64,000 nucleotides of DNA from Polytrichum commune. Lineage: Eukaryota > Streptophyta > Polytrichopsida > Polytrichales > Polytrichaceae. The stretch spans positions 38,861,501 through 38,925,500 of the forward strand of contig OX485805.1 of the NCBI GenBank assembly GCA_950295325.1, in the 5' to 3' direction. A program made the translations under genes and the position numbers. Under the pieces are notes generated by a model. It worked only from the letters and a program-made list of their open reading frames with translations. It ran no database searches and was not told the origin of the DNA. Positions 59,544-64,000 of this stretch are shown one piece after another. Each line of letters begins with the position of its first letter. The first letter of the stretch is position 1.

Positions 59544-61003
59544 GTTCTAGTTAGGGTGGAAGTAATATGGGTGCAAGATCTGGGTATTCCATTCAAGTCT
59601 TTTTGGAACCTTCCCACTAGGGACATCTTGAGTATGACTTCAAGGGCAAAAGTAGCTTAAAGCAAAATAGTCAATGCGGTACACACTAATTTTAATCTAG
59701 AGATTTAAAGATTAGTGGGTTAAAAATGAGCGTGACCTACTTTAAATTTTTCATGTAAAGAGTTAATGTGGGTTCTAGAGAAGTATTGTGGTCCACACTG
59801 CTGGGACTATATTCAGTGTAGTTTCAATCTTCTTCCTTTCATTTGTGAGAGGAATGAAAACATGTTTTCTTTCATTGCCAAAAAAAAAAACAAGGTCCTT
59901 GGGACTTGAGAAAGAGAGAGGGGAAATATCAATTTCAATCTCTCTCACAAGTTTTGCAAATCAAGAGAATCTAAAGGTGGAGCTTTGAGAGATAATAATT
60001 TCGTAAATACTATGGCATGGAAACTATGATGTGGTGAGAAATCTTAAGAATTTCCAACATGACCTACAAGGCATTGTCTTGGTCCATATTAACCATTTGG
60101 CACCCGAGGTGGCAATTTAGGACTAGGGAAGAGAGGGTGACTTTCCCATAGGTTTCAACCCTCGTCGCCTTTCCGTGTCTTCAAATTCGGTTGTCGATCT
60201 TCATGATTAGAGGTCCAGAGGGGAGGACGTCCAAATAACCATGTCCACTAACCCCACTTGCCAGGCCTCCTAGTCCTTGTGGGTTACCTAGTCTGTATTA
60301 CATAATTGGTTGACATCCATCCCAAGCGGATAGCACTTCCAACAACTACCTCACGCTTTCCATTTTGTGCAGAGAGCATGCCATTCATAACATCCCGTTT
60401 CTTGTCATGGGCAAACTGGTTATAACCTATGTCTTATAAACAACTCAAGATCAAATGGATGTCTTGTTACTAACACTAGTAACTAATGCATTTTTGATTA
60501 GGTTAATGCCAACTTATTGAGCACAATAATGACACAAATATGACACTTCTATGAACTTTTTGATTATGATCATGAGATATATCATTATTTGTTCTTGCTC
60601 TTATTTTTTGGGTCATGGTGGCAGGCCTTGTATATTTGTTGGCAATGAAATAAAATCTTATTTCTTTTCTCTCAAAATAGGAAAGAGAAAGAGAAAGAGT
60701 ATAGAAAGAAATAAATCATTATTTTGATGGTATTCTACACGTGTTCAAATGAAGAAAAATCAGACAGTAACTCAGCAAGAGCTACTCAACAAGTTCTGTT
60801 TAAGTCTTCTTTCCTCTCTCTATAGATAAAAATTATATGCTAGACAAGATTTGTTACGCGTCGTCATCACATTGGTTCAAGGACTTTATAAATTGCACGT
60901 AGAAAGTAAATCTAGTATACACTCAAGTGTTATGGAGGGAAATGTTTATTTTGTGACCCCTTCATGACGGAAGGTATGTAAACCCAAAACAAACACCAAA
61001 CAT

Positions 61004-61081
61004 AAAACCAACACTATGTATCATGATCTTAAAAATTAGGGACTTTAAATTTGTATGATTATGGTACATAGTGTTGGTTTT
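61004..61081. repeat. Foldback with 25-bp arms
   Basis: 61004-61028 and 61057-61081 are reverse complements with two mismatches, and the 28-bp loop is AT-rich. Likely a small MITE remnant. Confidence 0.75.
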
Positions 61082-62436
61082 GGTTCGTGTGCTGTTTTTG
61101 TACCTTAACTTTAAGTGTTTAAGAAATCCAATTTGGGTAACTCCATGCAACAAAAATATGTACACCTACACTAAATATGTTGATTCTTAGTTGTTTGTAA
61201 TTTGTTTAAAAAATGACACTATCTTAAATCAACTTATTTTTCAAGTGCATGTCTTCCATCAGTTGAATACCTTAAGGTTATCAACAGTTTAGGTTAAAAT
61301 ACATAGCTTGAGTGCCCTTGGATAGAGAAACATACTTGGTACTCTGAACGTCAATATCATATATATTAAATAACATTTTTTAGAATCATTGGCATAAGTT
61401 TGATAGTATACTACATAAAATCTCTAATCCCCACATTAAAAAAAACTTGAAATCTTGGTGAGACTCGTAAAATTCATGTACAGTGTCGTATGTTGAACCT
61501 CTACGTCCTTTGCCACTTAAGCGTGTCATTCAACCTTTGAACTACTTTGAAATTTGGCTCCAAATCCACACGGTGCTTGAAAATCAAAATGATTTTGATG
61601 ACATTGACTTTGAACTTCCCGCTACCAAATCAATGCTCTCGATCGCTAATCATCAAAATCATGGCCTTGTCTCATACGCCACCTCAAATTAAAGGCAAGC
61701 TCAAACTTGGCGGCATTTGAACATCCGAATGACCCGTTTTGGTACCTTCAAGTGGCCGAGAAGGTCCAAAACCATACATCTTGCATTCAACAAAGACACA
61801 CATCAAAAACAACTAATTAGAGTACACATGCTTATTAATCTCGATGTGAGTCTCATATGTCACAACAACATTATTATCATATCTAAAATGATTGTGTTGG
61901 TCTTGGTAGATATTTGGCCTTGTCTTGGACTCACACTGCTTGATCAACTTTGGAGAGAGGGAGGGAACGACCCGGGTACGCAACTCCCATATTATACGCA
62001 GGGGGCATCGTACTTAAAACGGCTTAGAGGACGGCTTTTGTAAAACTTATATCAAATTATATCAAATTAAAATGATCAAAAAGTTGGGTGAAGACCAAAT
62101 TAAATAAAATGAGATGAAAAAAAAGTTGGGTTGCATATTTATTAATCCTCCCATTAAAATTATAAGCCACGAATAGTTGCCTCCCATTAAAATTATAATT
62201 CACTCACAATGTTAAAATTTTATTAAAAAGTCCAAAAAGTTGGGTAGTTTGACCTATGGTACCTGTATTAAAAAAATCATATAATTAGGTTTTTAATGCA
62301 ATTATATGCTTCAAAATATATTCATTTCCTATATACAATTACATTTTTGGATTCCTTGTTAGAAGGGCTACAAGGGTTTCCTACATTAAAACAAATTGTA
62401 TTACTCAATTGATATTGGACTAAAACGCATTATAAG

Positions 62437-63454
62437 CAGGGTTGTCTATCCTGCCGTTGTGACGGTGTCGTGCCGTCATGTCGTGTCGTGTCGTGACGGA
62501 CCCCTCCGTCACGACACAATAGGGTCCACGTAGGGTCAACATAGGGGGAACGGACTAGGGTGGGTAAAATACTTACCTTCTTGCCAAGGTGGCGTCCTAT
62601 GTGGCAGAAAACGCCGACGTGGTCGTGGATATGCCTAGCGCCAGGTAAATCATTTTGCCATTTTGTTTACCATTTTGTTAAAATCAAAGTAGTAAAAAAC
62701 GACTAAGGAGGGTGTGGGGCGGACGGGGGACGAGGGTGGGGCGGATGGGGGTGGGGGGGGGGGGGGGAACGGAGCGGACGGGGTCGGGAACGGGGGCGGA
62801 CGGGGGGAACGGGAGCGGACGGGGGGGAACGGGGCGTACGGGGTTGGGAATGGAGCGGACGGGGTCGGGGTCGGGAACGGAGCGGACGGGGTCGGGAACG
62901 GGGGCGGACGGAGGGGGGGGGGGAATTTTTTTTTTTTAAATGGGGCGGACGGGGAAGGGGGGGGGGGGGGGAAAAACAAAAAAACTGGGGCGGACGGAAG
63001 GGCAGACGGGGGGGGGGGGGGGAACGGGGCGTACGGGGTTGGGAACGGAGCGGACGGAGGGGGGGGGGGAATTTTTTTTTTTTTAAAATGGGGCGGACGG
63101 GGAAGGGGGGGGGGGGGGAAACTGGGGCGGACGGTGGAGCGGACGGAGGGGCGGACGGGGGGGAACGGGGCGTACGGGGTTGGGAACGGAGCGGACGGGG
63201 TCGGGAACAGGGGCGGACGGGTGCTAGTAATTTTTTCCCCACTTTACCTCTACTTTGCTGACATGTCATCACACGTGGACATCTTACATCCTACGTGTCC
63301 GAAATGGGGTAATGTAATTACACATAAAATTCGGTAAAATTCAAGTCCGTCAGGATAAAGACAGCATCCGGCATAATGTCGTGACGGATATGTGTTGTGA
63401 CGGCACGACATTATGCCGGGATTAGCCTCCGTCACGACACAATAGACAACCCTG
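62437..63454. mobile_element. Non-autonomous hAT element with G-rich minisatellite core
   Basis: Ends cagggttgtctat ... atagacaaccctg with a perfect 8-bp target duplication attataag at 62429-62436 and 63455-63462. CAGGG termini and 8-bp duplications are the hAT hallmark. Subterminal regions on both sides repeat 'gtgacgg', 'gtcgtg' and 'cgtcacgacacaata' in both orientations, probable transposase-binding clusters. No transposase remains. The core is an ~520-bp G-rich array. Confidence 0.92.
62705..63230 (+). repeat. G-rich minisatellite (ggggcggacgggg family)
   Basis: Units of about 10-20 bp ('ggagcggacggggtcgggaac', shortened) with poly-G runs up to 14. Two near-identical longer blocks contain poly-T followed by 'aaatggggcggacggggaa'. 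Nearly all G is on the plus strand. Open frames rich in Gly or Pro here are artefacts of the repeat. Confidence 0.95.
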
Positions 63455-63514
63455 ATTATAAGTGATTATAATCAGGACCATATAATACGGGAGTTGCGTA
63501 CCTGGGGGGAACGA

Positions 63515-64000
63515 TAGCATCCAACCGTAAACTTCTCATCCATCCAACACCAAAAATGTTGGGCTAGGGATTCATGGTGTCTACATAAACTCATCCATTG
63601 CGAAGGTGAAAACATAGTCAGTTGTTTCATCATGGTTTGTCAATTGTTACTATTTTCACTACACCATCCGACTTTGGAAATAGCAGCAACAAAAATCACA
63701 AACATCTCTAATGAAGAAGTCGAGTTGGAATGGATTAGCCCTCAACCTTGTAAGGAGCTCGTTTCCAGTTTCCACTACAACTCCTCCACCCATGGATGGC
63801 TGAGTTTACACAAACACCATGAACCCCACCCCTATAAAAACCTGAACCTTAAACCCTAAAACCAGCTCGTGGCCGTTTCACCTCAAACCACATGAACTAA
63901 ACTAATTTCTAGGGTCTTTGAAGCTAATTCCGATACCAAATCAACTAAAAGAATAGCAACATACGAGTCGCACCACACTATTTCAAGACCTTTGACATTG
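63515..64000. other. Intergenic, nothing recognised
   Basis: No supported gene. A TATA-like 'cctataaaaac' at 63830 and telo-box-like 'aaaccctaaaacc' at 63851 might mark a promoter for a gene beyond the window end. Confidence 0.4.

Larger units (their letters stand above)
57869..61970. other. KNOX 3' region and intergenic sequence, no further gene seen
   Basis: 'ttaataaat' at 58475-58483 before an (ATT)n run at 58484-58500 could be the polyadenylation region of the KNOX gene. Beyond about 59,400 the sequence turns AT-rich and repeat-like. Open frames at 58695, 58925, 59433 and 61717 are unrecognised. Confidence 0.45.
61971..63506. mobile_element. TIR element with 8-bp target duplication, host of a nested hAT element
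   Basis: Terminal inverted repeats cccgggtacgcaactccc and its near-exact complement (one difference in the first 18, match continuing through 'tattata'), flanked by a perfect 8-bp duplication gggaacga at 61963-61970 and 63507-63514. Without the nested element it is about 510 bp and non-coding. The 8-bp duplication fits hAT-like transposition, although the terminus is unlike that of the nested element. Confidence 0.85.

Noticed and set aside
62714-63337. Long Gly-rich (plus) and Pro-rich (minus) open frames across the G-rich array
   Set aside because: They follow from the repeat's base composition and lie inside a non-autonomous transposon.

Overview
This is a stretch of a plant nuclear genome, most likely from a bryophyte and probably a moss. 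The genes carry many spliceosomal introns, the background is AT-rich and full of decayed repeats, and the proteins are plant types: a class II KNOX homeoprotein, a mitochondrial type II peroxiredoxin, and ALY/REF with both UAP56-binding ends. The KNOX protein resembles, from memory, the moss MKN class II proteins more than flowering-plant KNAT3. That species call is inference.

Six protein genes were assembled exon by exon. Left to right they are: an ALY/THO4 mRNA-export adaptor (minus, 2162-4857); phosphatidylinositol synthase (plus, 14135-17065); mitochondrial peroxiredoxin IIF (plus, 20504-23710); a three-exon gene for a small unrecognised basic protein (minus, 26584-29116); proteasome subunit alpha type-7/PAD (minus, 31341-33346); and a class II KNOX homeobox gene (plus, 54530-57721). 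Two tRNA genes, Asn(GUU) and Gly(UCC), lie side by side on the minus strand at 25738-25906. These are unrelated housekeeping and developmental genes. There is no operon or pathway cluster.

The rest is repeat-dominated. 5384-14134 holds a decayed Ty3/gypsy fragment, two tRNA-derived SINEs with clean target-site duplications, two small TIR elements, and a degenerate array of ~190-250 bp units. 33347-54529 is a ~21 kb gene desert with small foldback elements, dispersed repeats, a 2-kb direct duplication containing a TATAGA microsatellite, and a probable third SINE. 57722-64000 ends in the clearest structure of the window: a ~1-kb hAT-type non-autonomous element filled with an extreme G-rich minisatellite, inserted inside an older ~0.5-kb TIR element. 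Each has its own perfect 8-bp target-site duplication.

A recurring theme is local tandem duplication of 56-265 bp, usually in 3-5 diverged copies. It occurs in introns (peroxiredoxin intron 1, the unknown gene's intron 2, proteasome intron 1), just upstream of a start codon (peroxiredoxin), and between genes. In the proteasome gene the unit carries the exon-1 splice donor, leaving an intact decoy donor inside the intron. A ~255-bp leader segment is also shared, in opposite orientation, by the upstream regions of the ALY and phosphatidylinositol synthase genes.
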